A stretch of DNA of 19,709 nt, taken from an uncultured Verrucomicrobiota bacterium (GTDB taxonomy: Bacteria; Verrucomicrobiota; Kiritimatiellia; RFP12; UBA1067). The position numbers and the translations under genes are program-made. The notes beneath the pieces are model-generated. The model did no database searches, was not told where the DNA came from, and worked only from the letters and a program-made list of their open reading frames with translations. Shown here in pieces: positions 12,886 to 19,709 of this stretch. The stretch is taken from contig CALCDB010000112.1 in NCBI GenBank assembly GCA_937901395.1, positions 1 through 19,709 of the forward strand, read 5' to 3'. Positions within the stretch are counted from its first letter, which is position 1. Each line of letters starts with the position of its first letter.

Positions 12886-14418
12886 ATGTTGACGATAATT
12901 AGAAATGGAACAATTATTGATGGCCTCAGTACGCATCAGATTATTGGTGATGTAGTTGTTGAGGATGATCGCATACATGCTATAAATGTTCAAAGTAATT
13001 GTCAATATCCAATGGCCGATTACGAGATTGATGCTACAGGGTGTTTGGTAACCCCTGGGTTTATAGATAGCCACTCTCATTCGGATGCATATTTGATAAT
13101 CGAACCAGAGGCGCAATCAAAGATTACGCAAGGAATAACGACAGAGATTAATGGGCAATGTGGAGGATCGATTGCTCCACGATATGGTGAGGCGCGGCTC
13201 AGCTCTGATTGGGCGGCAAACCTTGGGGATAAGTTGGCGTGGCGTTCATTGGCTGAATATCGTGACGCACTTTCGTTGGCGAGACCTGCACTTAATACGA
13301 TTCAATTTATCGGGCACAACACATTACGGTCATCCGTCATTGGATATTCTGGAAGACGAGCCAATGCGGATGAACTTAGGCGAATGAAATGCTTGCTTGA
13401 GGAGTCATTTGAAGAAGGTGGGTGGGGGCTAAGCACCGGCTTGATATATCAGCCTGGTAAGTATGCGAGTAATGAGGAAGTGGAGTTGTTGGTTCGGACC
13501 GCTGCGCAACATGATCGATATTATTCAACACATATGCGCAGTGAGGGAGATAGAATAGAAGAGTCAATTGATGAAGTTTTGGAGTTGGTTCGTAAGACTG
13601 GGATTAAAGCGGAGATTTCACATCTAAAGACAAGCGGCAAGAAAAACTGGGTTAAGATTGATGCTGTTCTAGATAAGCTTCAACGAGCCGTAGATGCGGG
13701 AACTTTGTTAGGCAGCGATCGCTATCCATATTGCGCAGCGGCAACCGATTTAGATGTGATATTACCAGAGTGGGCTCAAGAAGGGGCGGCAAAAGCGGAG
13801 ATGGAAAGACTATCGTCTCCATCATTGCGTTCCAAGATCATCAGTGAACTCAATAGTGAGGAACGTGATTGGAATTCAATAATGGTTGGTGGAACCTGGC
13901 ATAGTGATAATAAACAGTATTGTGGCAAGCGCATTGCTGAGGTAGCTAATAATAATCCGGGTGAATTTGTATGTGAGTTGTTGCATAAAGATGGGTGCAA
14001 AACTGGGGCATTTTTCTTTAGTATGTCAGAGGAAAATCTAGAGAAGATATACTCAAGGCCTTGGATCGTTCCGGGTAGTGATGCATCGTTACGAGCGCCA
14101 TGGGGAGTTCTGGGAGATGATCATCCTCATCCGCGTGCGTACGCCACAATGCCAGAATTCTATCGTTTAACTCACTCAATCAAGCGAATGACCAGCATTC
14201 CTGCAAAGCGTTTTGGCATCAGGGATAGAGGTGTTATTCGAGAAGGTGCATATGCCGATATTTTAGTTTGGAAGGAAGACGAGTTTATTGCGAAGGCAAC
14301 ATATGATAAGCCACATCAGTTTTCGGCTGGCATGAGGTGCGTAATGGTCAATGGGGTTATCGCATACAAAGATGGTAAGTTTACAGGTAATCGTGGAGGA
14401 AGGTTTTTAGAGCGATGA
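12886..14418 (+). CDS. N-acyl-D-amino-acid deacylase (D-aminoacylase, amidohydrolase superfamily)
   Basis: A 510-residue zinc amidohydrolase that removes the acyl group from N-acyl-D-amino acids, giving a D-amino acid and a carboxylate. In this numbering the motifs are HSHSD (H63, H65), NGQCGGS (C92), STHMRSEG (H216), EISHLKTSG (H246) and PGSDAS (D399). The spacings C-124-H-30-H equal those of the Alcaligenes D-aminoacylase zinc ligands C96, H220 and H250. The C-terminus has the usual amidohydrolase return strand (GVIREGAYADILVW). Substrates may be N-acyl-D-amino acids from peptidoglycan or diet. I chose the ATG at 12886 because the GTG at 12880 lies upstream of the predicted transcription start. 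The last four bases overlap rsmE (ATGA). No signal peptide is seen. Confidence 0.9.
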   Translation: MLTIIRNGTIIDGLSTHQIIGDVVVEDDRIHAINVQSNCQYPMADYEIDATGCLVTPGFIDSHSHSDAYLIIEPEAQSKITQGITTEINGQCGGSIAPRYGEARLSSDWAANLGDKLAWRSLAEYRDALSLARPALNTIQFIGHNTLRSSVIGYSGRRANADELRRMKCLLEESFEEGGWGLSTGLIYQPGKYASNEEVELLVRTAAQHDRYYSTHMRSEGDRIEESIDEVLELVRKTGIKAEISHLKTSGKKNWVKIDAVLDKLQRAVDAGTLLGSDRYPYCAAATDLDVILPEWAQEGAAKAEMERLSSPSLRSKIISELNSEERDWNSIMVGGTWHSDNKQYCGKRIAEVANNNPGEFVCELLHKDGCKTGAFFFSMSEENLEKIYSRPWIVPGSDASLRAPWGVLGDDHPHPRAYATMPEFYRLTHSIKRMTSIPAKRFGIRDRGVIREGAYADILVWKEDEFIAKATYDKPHQFSAGMRCVMVNGVIAYKDGKFTGNRGGRFLER

Positions 14419-15137
14419 ATCGTATATTATTTGAATCTACCGAGATTGTAAATAACGCTGTGACATTTTGCGGCGTTCGTGCAGAACATGTGCTGAAAGT
14501 CTTGCATGGTGAAGTTGGGCAGACGCTAAAAACTGGCGAGCTGAACGGGTTAATTGGCACATCAACAATTACTTCAATAAATGGTGATGAAATTAGTGTA
14601 GCATGCAACCACAAGGAACCGAGCTTGACACCATGGGCTGATTTAATTCTTGCGCCGCCACGACCACGCGCATTAAAACGATTGTTGCCTCAATTAGCAT
14701 CGCTTGGCGTAGGTAGAATTTATTTAGTTGGTGCGAAGCGAGTGGAGAAGGATTTCTGGGGGGCGACATTATTGAAGGAGGAGAATTATCGTCCATTACT
14801 CATTGATGGCCTTATGCAAGCTGGTTGTTCAATCCTGCCAAAGCTTGAATGTCGGCGGAATTTCCGCAAGTTCGTGCGCGAAGAAATTGATTTATTGTTT
14901 GCTGATTGTACCAAGGTCGTTGCGCATCCGTATCAAGCAGGGTGCTCGATAGCGCATGCGGATATGGGGCGTCGTCTATGTTTGGCGATTGGTCCAGAAG
15001 GCGGATGGCTTGATGAAGAAGTTGCGCTACTCAATGAGCATGGATTTCACAGTTATTCATTGGGCGGGCGTATTCTTCGAACCGATACCGCGACCATTGC
15101 GCTTTTGGCGAAATTTCTTCCAAAGGAGTGTCAATGA
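14415..15137 (+). CDS. rsmE: 16S rRNA (uracil1498-N3)-methyltransferase
   Basis: A 240-residue SPOUT-class methyltransferase that makes m3U1498 in 16S rRNA with SAM. The N-terminal PUA-like part (1-70) contains VRAEHVLKVLHGEVGQTL. The knot region carries CLAIGPEGGWLDEEV (189-203) and SLGGRILRTDTATIALLA (215-232), the two signatures that bind SAM in this family. Length is normal (E. coli 243). The ATG overlaps the upstream stop by ATGA, and an AAAGGAG at its end serves the next gene. It is one of several RNA-modification genes in this run. Confidence 0.95.
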   Translation: MNRILFESTEIVNNAVTFCGVRAEHVLKVLHGEVGQTLKTGELNGLIGTSTITSINGDEISVACNHKEPSLTPWADLILAPPRPRALKRLLPQLASLGVGRIYLVGAKRVEKDFWGATLLKEENYRPLLIDGLMQAGCSILPKLECRRNFRKFVREEIDLLFADCTKVVAHPYQAGCSIAHADMGRRLCLAIGPEGGWLDEEVALLNEHGFHSYSLGGRILRTDTATIALLAKFLPKECQ

Positions 15138-15793
15138 GGACGAAGTTCTTGCCATTTGAGATACTTTATGAGGATGTGGATTTGATTGTAATCGACAAGC
15201 CGATAGGACTGCTTACCACGCATACGAAGTTAGTAGGGCGCGCCGCGCGAGAAGCGCAACCCACAGCTGAAAATATGTTGAACGCCTATGTGCGCAAGGG
15301 GCAGTTGCGAAGCAGCAAACGAGTGTATCTTGTTCATCGTTTGGATCGAGAAACATCTGGCGTGATGATGTTTGTAAAGAATGAGCGTTTGGCGGAATCA
15401 ATAAGAGACAACTGGAATCAACTGACCGAGAAGACATATCTTGCGCGTGTAGAGGGAGTGTTATCATCGGAGAGCGGTATTTTTGAATCGTACTTGCGAG
15501 ATGATCCGAAAACAATGAAAGTATCAAGTGTCGGCAATCCGAAGCTTGGTAAATTGGCACGTACGGAATGGCGCAAGATATCAGTTGACAACAATACAAC
15601 ATTAGTTGAAGTAACGCTAAAATCAGGACGCAAGAATCAGATTCGTGTGCATTTTGCGGAGGCGGGCCACCCCATTGTCGGCGATGTGAAATATGGCGCA
15701 AGATCCAGCGACCGCATGTATTTGCATTCGTATCGACTAAGGTTCAATCATCCTATCACGCATGAGCAATTTGAATTTGAAACAAAGCCATGA
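15134..15793 (+). CDS. RluA-family pseudouridine synthase
   Basis: A 219-residue pseudouridine synthase that isomerises uridine in RNA. The hallmark HRLDRETSG (residues 68-76) includes the catalytic Asp71. DKPIGLLTT (21-29) and LKSGRKNQIRVHFAEAGHPIVGDVKYG are the other conserved blocks. It lacks an N-terminal S4 domain and is shorter than RluC and RluD, so the target (rRNA or tRNA) cannot be given. The ATG at 15134 is chosen: it overlaps the rsmE stop (ATGA) and AAAGGAG (15122-15128) lies 5 nt upstream, whereas the GTG at 15128 would sit inside the SD. The end overlaps the next gene by ATGA. Confidence 0.93.
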   Translation: MRTKFLPFEILYEDVDLIVIDKPIGLLTTHTKLVGRAAREAQPTAENMLNAYVRKGQLRSSKRVYLVHRLDRETSGVMMFVKNERLAESIRDNWNQLTEKTYLARVEGVLSSESGIFESYLRDDPKTMKVSSVGNPKLGKLARTEWRKISVDNNTTLVEVTLKSGRKNQIRVHFAEAGHPIVGDVKYGARSSDRMYLHSYRLRFNHPITHEQFEFETKP

Positions 15794-16524
15794 GATTATT
15801 TGATACACATTGTCATTTTGAAAGCGATAACCGCGAGGAGATTTGCGCCATTTTGAGGCGTGCCAAAGAAGCTGGCGTAGATTCGGTGATGGCGGTTGGC
15901 GGCAGTGAGGCGTTGAATCGCTCGGCGATATTGGCGCTCGCGGTCGGAGCGCGATATTGTGCGCTTGGTTATGATCGCGAGCAGATTAATGTTTCGCCAC
16001 TGCCAATCATTGCCGCCGATCGGCCCTCGCAGATCGCATGGGGGGAGATTGGGCTTGATTATTATTACAGCTCCGAGACACGTCAGGCGCAATTATCGCT
16101 TTTTGAATCGCAACTTGAAATTGCGCGGCAGCGCGACTTGCCAGTAGTGATTCATACGCGTGAAGCAGATGATGATACGCTTGCATTATTAAGGTCAGTG
16201 CCATCGCGTGGGATAATTCATTGCTACACGGGAACGCCAGAAGCGGCGCGCAAGTATCTTGATCTCGGCTTTTACATTTCCATTTCTGGGATAGTGACCT
16301 TTAGGCGCGCCGATAATGTGCGAGAGACTGCGCGCATGATTCCAGATGACCGAATTCTTATCGAAACCGACTCGCCCTTTTTAGCTCCGATTCCTATGCG
16401 AGGAAAGCCCAATGAGCCAGCATTCCTTCGTTACACATGTGAATTTCTTGCGCAGCTTCGGAATAAGTCGGTTGAAGAATTTGCGGAACTTACTTATTGC
16501 AATGCGGAAAGGATACTTCGATGA
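15790..16524 (+). CDS. TatD-family metal-dependent hydrolase (DNase)
   Basis: A 244-residue TatD-type TIM-barrel hydrolase. The metal ligands are in place: FDTHCHFE (H7, H9), WGEIGLDYYY (E86), VVIHTREA (H122), IIHCYTG (H144) and ETDSPFLAP (D194). Family members are 3'-5' exonucleases involved in DNA repair and stress, and some act on D-Tyr-tRNA-like or other phosphodiester substrates, so the exact role is open. The usual GxHPH segment after strand 2 is replaced here by ALGYDREQINVSP. The ATG overlaps the previous stop and the end overlaps tadA, both as ATGA. It is smaller than E. coli TatD (260) but within family range. Confidence 0.9.
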   Translation: MRLFDTHCHFESDNREEICAILRRAKEAGVDSVMAVGGSEALNRSAILALAVGARYCALGYDREQINVSPLPIIAADRPSQIAWGEIGLDYYYSSETRQAQLSLFESQLEIARQRDLPVVIHTREADDDTLALLRSVPSRGIIHCYTGTPEAARKYLDLGFYISISGIVTFRRADNVRETARMIPDDRILIETDSPFLAPIPMRGKPNEPAFLRYTCEFLAQLRNKSVEEFAELTYCNAERILR

Positions 16525-17012
16525 ATCTTGCATTTGATGAATATTTTATGCGCATGGCGTTGCGCGAAGCCGAGAAGGCGGCCGATGATGGCGAGGTGCC
16601 GACTGGGTGCGTAATTGTGGAAGAGCCGGAATCGGCCGATGCTCCGCCTTCCATGGCGCGAATCCTCGCGCGTGCGCACAATCAGACTGAGGGTCTGACG
16701 GATGCGACGGCGCACGCGGAGATGTTGGCGCTATCGCAGGCCTTCGCGACGACGGGGAACTGGCGCCTAACGAAAGCGCGTCTTTATGTGACGAAGGAGC
16801 CTTGTCCGATGTGCGCGGGGGCGATTGTCCTTTCGCGAATAAAGACCGTGATTTGGGGCGTGAGCGATGCCAAGCGCGGAGGCGGTAGCGTGTTCAACAT
16901 CTTCTCTCACCCCGGGATAAACCATCATCCCGAGATACTTACGGGGATACTTGAGCAAGAAGGCAAATTAATATTACAAGAATTTTTTCGCCATCGGCGA
17001 GAGGAAAAATGA
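16521..17012 (+). CDS. tadA: tRNA-specific adenosine deaminase
   Basis: A 163-residue zinc deaminase that converts A34 of tRNA-Arg(ACG) to inosine. The signature is TAHAEM (H65 zinc ligand, E67 proton shuttle) and KEPCPMCAGA (C95, C98). SRIKTVIWGVSDAKRGGGSVFNI is the TadA-specific continuation after the PCxxC helix. GEVPTGCVIV near residue 24 is the usual substrate loop. A short insertion of about 12 residues (about 35-46, including EPESADAPPS) extends the loop between the first strands. The ATG at 16521 has GGAAAGG upstream and overlaps the TatD stop (ATGA). An upstream start at 16497 would add residues inside the previous gene and is not supported. Confidence 0.95.
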   Translation: MNLAFDEYFMRMALREAEKAADDGEVPTGCVIVEEPESADAPPSMARILARAHNQTEGLTDATAHAEMLALSQAFATTGNWRLTKARLYVTKEPCPMCAGAIVLSRIKTVIWGVSDAKRGGGSVFNIFSHPGINHHPEILTGILEQEGKLILQEFFRHRREEK

Positions 17013-17040
17013 TAAACTTCAAATTAGGGAGGAGAATATA

Positions 17041-17508
17041 ATGAACATCGAGAATGTATACATCATCGACAAAGTTGAGAATATCGGTAAGTACGCCAGC
17101 CTAAGCGATAATTTCGCCAAGGTTGCCGCTTTGATCGCGAAAGGAGATTTTGCGTCGCTCAAACCGGGTAAGAACGATATTGATGGCGATAACGCATGGG
17201 TGAACAATGTAGAACCGCAACTCGTAGAGCCCAAGGATCGCAAACCGGAGCTTCACCGCAAGTACTTTGATTTGCACATTCCGCTCTCCGGTCCCGAGAC
17301 GTTCGGGCTTGCCATTTTCGATTCATTGGCGAAGGGTTCTTTCGATGAGCAGGAGGATATTGGGTTTTACGATCAGAAGGTAGAATGGATTACTATCGTT
17401 CCTGGTGAATTTCTCATCACCTATCCCAATACATGTGCGCACGCTCCCGCCTGCACGCTCACCGCGCCCCATAAGAGCAAGAAACTCATCTTCAAGATCA
17501 AAGCATGA
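17041..17508 (+). CDS. YhcH/YjgK/YiaL family protein (DUF386, cupin-like sugar protein)
   Basis: A 155-residue single-domain protein. PELHRKYFDLHIPLSGPETFGLAI matches the family core ExHRKYxDIHxxLxGxE, and GEFLITYPNTCAHAPA matches FxIFFPxDxHxP, together supplying the likely metal ligands (Glu, His and His). The family is a small beta-barrel (cupin-like) linked to sugar metabolism, including sialic acid anomerase activity in E. coli YhcH; the ligand here is unproven. It is the only gene in the right-arm run with a gap before it (28 nt), filled by a strong AGGGAGGAG (17026-17034) 6 nt from the ATG. This suggests higher or independent translation. The end overlaps rpe by ATGA. Confidence 0.85.
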   Translation: MNIENVYIIDKVENIGKYASLSDNFAKVAALIAKGDFASLKPGKNDIDGDNAWVNNVEPQLVEPKDRKPELHRKYFDLHIPLSGPETFGLAIFDSLAKGSFDEQEDIGFYDQKVEWITIVPGEFLITYPNTCAHAPACTLTAPHKSKKLIFKIKA

Positions 17509-18149
17509 GAACTGAGATACTTCCCTCTTTACTCGCAGCGGATTTCGGATATCTCGCGGATGAGATATTGCGTGCACAAGCTTCGACGGCGGATGCGTTG
17601 CACCTTGATATCATGGATCCGCATTTCGTGCCGAACATAAGTTTCGGTCCCGATGTCGTGGCGCTTGCCGCGAAAGTCGCGCCCACGTTTTATCGTAATG
17701 TGCATCTCATGATGTCGCGCCCCGACTTGTATCTTGAGAAGTTCGCATCAGCGGGAGCCGAGACGATTCAGATTCACGTCGAGGCCGACTGCGATTTGCA
17801 CACCGAATTGCGCCGCATTCGCGAGCTCGGTCGTAAGAACGCGATTGTGCTTAATCCAGAAACTCCGGTGGAGAGGATATTGCCTTATCTCAATGAAGTC
17901 GATGAGGTATTGGTGATGACGGTTCATCCCGGTTACGGTGGGCAGAAGTTCATCGCCGATTGTCTTTCGAAGGTGAGTTTCATTCGCGAGCGCAAACCAT
18001 CCCTCGATATAATGATTGACGGCGGCGGCAATGCGGAGACGATTCCTCTCGCGGCGAAGGCGGGCGCCAATCAGTTCGTGGCCGGCAGTTATCTGTTTAA
18101 GCAAGCGGATATGAAGACGGCGGTCGAGAATCTAAGGAAGAGCTTATGA
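17505..18149 (+). CDS. rpe: Ribulose-phosphate 3-epimerase
   Basis: A 214-residue TIM-barrel epimerase that interconverts ribulose-5-phosphate and xylulose-5-phosphate in the pentose phosphate pathway. Motifs present are PSLLAADF (substrate Ser8), LHLDIMDPHFVPNISFG (metal ligands H33 and D35), VHLMM (H67), MTVHPGYGGQKF, and MIDGGGNAETI (D172), followed by AGSYLF for phosphate binding. The family usually has MDGHFVPN; here Gly is replaced by Pro. Length is normal (about 220). Both ends overlap neighbours by ATGA. Confidence 0.96.
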   Translation: MRTEILPSLLAADFGYLADEILRAQASTADALHLDIMDPHFVPNISFGPDVVALAAKVAPTFYRNVHLMMSRPDLYLEKFASAGAETIQIHVEADCDLHTELRRIRELGRKNAIVLNPETPVERILPYLNEVDEVLVMTVHPGYGGQKFIADCLSKVSFIRERKPSLDIMIDGGGNAETIPLAAKAGANQFVAGSYLFKQADMKTAVENLRKSL

Positions 18150-18670
18150 AGCGTAAAATATTAATTGGAGTAACGGGTTCGATTGCCGCATACAAGGCGG
18201 CGGAATTGATTCGGCTGTTCATCAAGGATGGCGACGAGGTAACGGTATTGATGACGCCAGCAGCGACGGAATTCGTGAAGCCGCTTACTTTCCAGACGCT
18301 TTCGCGCAATCCCGTATACGTCGAGCAATTCGCGCCAGTCGTTTCCTGGAAGCCCGAACACATCTCGTTGGCGGAGGCGGCCGATCTCGTAGTCGTGGCG
18401 CCGGCGACCGCCAACACCATCGCCAAGTTGCGTTATGGCATCGCGGATAATCTGCTTACCGCCACGCTGCTCGCCACGCGCGCGCCGATCGTGGTTGCGC
18501 CGGCGATGAATACCGGCATGTGGGAAAGCGCGGTTACCCAGGAGAATATCGCAGCGCTCGTTAAGCGCGGCATCAAGGTTGTCGAGCCGGAGGATGGCGA
18601 ACTCGCTTGCGGAGTGAAGGGCAAGGGACGGATGATGGCGCCGGAAAAAATCTTCGAGGCCTGCAAATGA
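18146..18670 (+). CDS. coaC: Phosphopantothenoylcysteine decarboxylase, CoaC-only flavoprotein
   Basis: A 174-residue flavoprotein equal to the N-terminal half of bifunctional CoaBC (Dfp), which is about 400 residues. It decarboxylates phosphopantothenoylcysteine to phosphopantetheine in CoA synthesis. Motifs are GVTGSIAAYKA (FMN binding, 8-18), HISLAEAADLVVVAPATANTIAK with the catalytic His72, PAMNTGMW (119-126, Asn122), and ELACGVKGKGRM with the key Cys155. The CoaB synthetase half is missing and is not in the window, so a separate coaB gene should exist. The stop is genuine because ispF starts at once through ATGA. Confidence 0.9.
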   Translation: MKRKILIGVTGSIAAYKAAELIRLFIKDGDEVTVLMTPAATEFVKPLTFQTLSRNPVYVEQFAPVVSWKPEHISLAEAADLVVVAPATANTIAKLRYGIADNLLTATLLATRAPIVVAPAMNTGMWESAVTQENIAALVKRGIKVVEPEDGELACGVKGKGRMMAPEKIFEACK

Positions 18671-19143
18671 GAATTGGTTTCGGTTATGATTCGCATCGCT
18701 TCGAGGCGGGGCGACGTCTCGTCTTAGGCGGGGTGGAGTTTCCGGGCGAAGTTGGGCTTAAGGGACATTCGGATGCCGATGTATTGATACACGCGATCAT
18801 CGATGCGCTCTTGGGGGCGGCCGCGTTGGGGGATATCGGCTCGCACTTTCCAGACACCGAGGAGAAGTGGAAGGACGCCGATTCCACCACGCTCCTGAAC
18901 GCGGTGGCAAAGGAGATACGCGGCGCGGGATACGTAATCGGCAACATCGACGCCACGATAATCTGCGAGAAGCCGAAGATACTCCCGGCGGTCGAGTTGA
19001 TTCGCGAGCGTTTAGGCGAAGTAATGAACGTTGGAAAGGGACGCATCTCGATTAAGGGCAAGACCAACGAGAAGCTCGATGATATCGGCGCGGGATTGGG
19101 CATTGAAGTTCACGCGGTCGCGCTACTGGAGAATCTGCGATGA
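18667..19143 (+). CDS. ispF: 2-C-methyl-D-erythritol 2,4-cyclodiphosphate synthase
   Basis: A 158-residue IspF of the MEP isoprenoid pathway, cyclising CDP-ME 2-phosphate to MEcPP with loss of CMP. Visible are GYDSHRF (D8, H10), GHSDADVLIHAIIDALLGAAALGDIG (H42 metal ligand), FPDTEEKWKDADS, and the C-terminal GKGRISIKGKTNEKLDDIGAGLGIEVHAVALL. The ATG at 18667 is chosen because it starts the family motif directly and overlaps the coaC stop. A start at 18607 would add 20 residues inside coaC. It shows that this organism uses the MEP route rather than only mevalonate. Confidence 0.96.
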   Translation: MRIGFGYDSHRFEAGRRLVLGGVEFPGEVGLKGHSDADVLIHAIIDALLGAAALGDIGSHFPDTEEKWKDADSTTLLNAVAKEIRGAGYVIGNIDATIICEKPKILPAVELIRERLGEVMNVGKGRISIKGKTNEKLDDIGAGLGIEVHAVALLENLR

Positions 19144-19709
19144 AGACGGTCGTGGTAATTCCAACTTACGATGAGCGCGAGAACGTAAAGCCAATGAGCG
19201 AGGCGGTGCTGAAGACGCCTAATGTGGAGCTGTTGTTCGTGGACGATAATTCGCCGGATGGTACGGGAGAAGTTATCGAGGAACTAATCAAGGCGGATAA
19301 GCGCATACATTGTTTGCATCGAACGAAGAAGGAGGGCTTGGGGCGCGCCTACATAGCCGGTTTTCAGAAGGCGATCGAATTGGGCGCGGAGAAGATCGTG
19401 CAGATGGATTGCGACTTCAGTCACGATCCGAAAGATATCGCGCGGCTCATCGCGGACGATGCCGACTTGACGATCGGTTCGCGGTATGTGAAAGGCGGGG
19501 CTACGCCGGGTTGGCCATTCAAGCGGCGCTTGATTTCGCGTTGCGGCGGCATCTTCATTCGCGTGGTAACGGGAATGCCGTTGCGGGATCCGACGGGCGG
19601 ATTCAAATGTTGGAAGGCAAGCGCACTCAAGGCGATTGATTTTACTTCGGTTGATTCCAAGGGCTATTCATTTCAATTGGAGATGAACCATCGCGCTTGG
19701 AAGGCGGGG
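19140..19709 (+). CDS. Polyprenol-phosphate mannose synthase-like glycosyltransferase family 2, cut by right edge
   Basis: The first 190 residues of a GT-A glycosyltransferase are visible. VVVIPTYDERENV (4-16) starts the nucleotide-binding fold, LLFVDDNSPDGT (31-42) contains the first Asp pair, MDCDFSHDP (89-97) is the DxD-like metal site, and GSRYVKGG and DPTGGFKCW match dolichol/polyprenol-phosphate mannosyltransferases (DPM1). These transfer mannose from GDP-mannose to a polyprenyl phosphate carrier at the membrane. Whether a C-terminal membrane domain follows cannot be seen. The carrier precursor comes from the isoprenoid pathway of the neighbour ispF, with which it is coupled by ATGA. 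The sugar donor is inferred from family. Confidence 0.88.
   Translation, partial: MKTVVVIPTYDERENVKPMSEAVLKTPNVELLFVDDNSPDGTGEVIEELIKADKRIHCLHRTKKEGLGRAYIAGFQKAIELGAEKIVQMDCDFSHDPKDIARLIADDADLTIGSRYVKGGATPGWPFKRRLISRCGGIFIRVVTGMPLRDPTGGFKCWKASALKAIDFTSVDSKGYSFQLEMNHRAWKAG

Noticed and set aside
18607..18666. Longer IspF starting at 18607
   Set aside because: The extra 20 residues lie inside coaC in another frame, whereas the ATG at 18667 gives the standard MRIGFGYDSH start with an ATGA overlap.

Overview
The window looks like the replication-origin neighbourhood of a bacterial chromosome. Genes left of about 12.7 kb are all on the minus strand and genes right of about 12.88 kb are all on the plus strand, so transcription diverges from one 202-bp gap. 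dnaA, dnaN and mnmG (gidA) lie just left of the gap, and two tandem ParB-binding parS palindromes are embedded inside the mnmG coding sequence. No tRNA, rRNA, CRISPR array, transposon or phage gene was seen. The organism is a bacterium using SD-led starts, leaderless starts and tightly overlapping genes. I cannot name it from sequence alone. A diverged, uncultured lineage (for example in the PVC superphylum) is only a guess.

Left arm, in order of minus-strand transcription from the gap: mnmG; dnaA; an extremely AT-rich 215-bp spacer; dnaN; a THUMP-domain RlmL-type rRNA methyltransferase where recF often sits; and an unrecognised coiled-coil protein. Next come a small XRE-type regulator with zinc ribbons that has its own promoter, a compact phosphoglycerate-mutase-like metalloenzyme, metF, a stand-alone MetH reactivation protein, and metH without its reactivation domain. 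A ROK-like sugar kinase with its own promoter follows and is cut by the left edge. The metF, activation and metH genes form a methionine/one-carbon operon in which methylene-THF is reduced, the methyl group is passed to homocysteine through cobalamin, and the split-off reactivation protein repairs oxidised cobalamin.

Right arm, plus strand: a ten-gene, nearly gapless housekeeping run. It holds an N-acyl-D-amino-acid deacylase, rsmE (16S rRNA m3U1498), an RluA-type pseudouridine synthase, a TatD-type nuclease, tadA (tRNA A34 deaminase), a YhcH/YjgK/YiaL protein, rpe, a CoaC-only pantothenate-pathway decarboxylase, ispF (MEP isoprenoid pathway), and a polyprenol-phosphate-mannose-synthase-like glycosyltransferase cut by the right edge. 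Eight of the nine junctions are 4-nt ATGA stop/start overlaps.

Three layers of structure go beyond the genes. (1) GC content forms a valley: sampled 60-bp lines are 52-58% GC near both ends, about 30% in dnaA and 7% in the dnaA-dnaN spacer, with gradients visible inside single genes (metH, mnmG). (2) Three promoters have a perfect TATAAT placed 6 to 8 nt before the start codon, implying leaderless mRNAs, and this resets two gene starts. (3) The intergenic regions share a TTRTKAACA-like nonamer, a candidate diverged DnaA box, and a 13-bp exact repeat lies in both divergent promoters. The parS pair, strand switch, skew change and candidate boxes point to the 12.68-12.89 kb gap or the dnaA-dnaN spacer as oriC.
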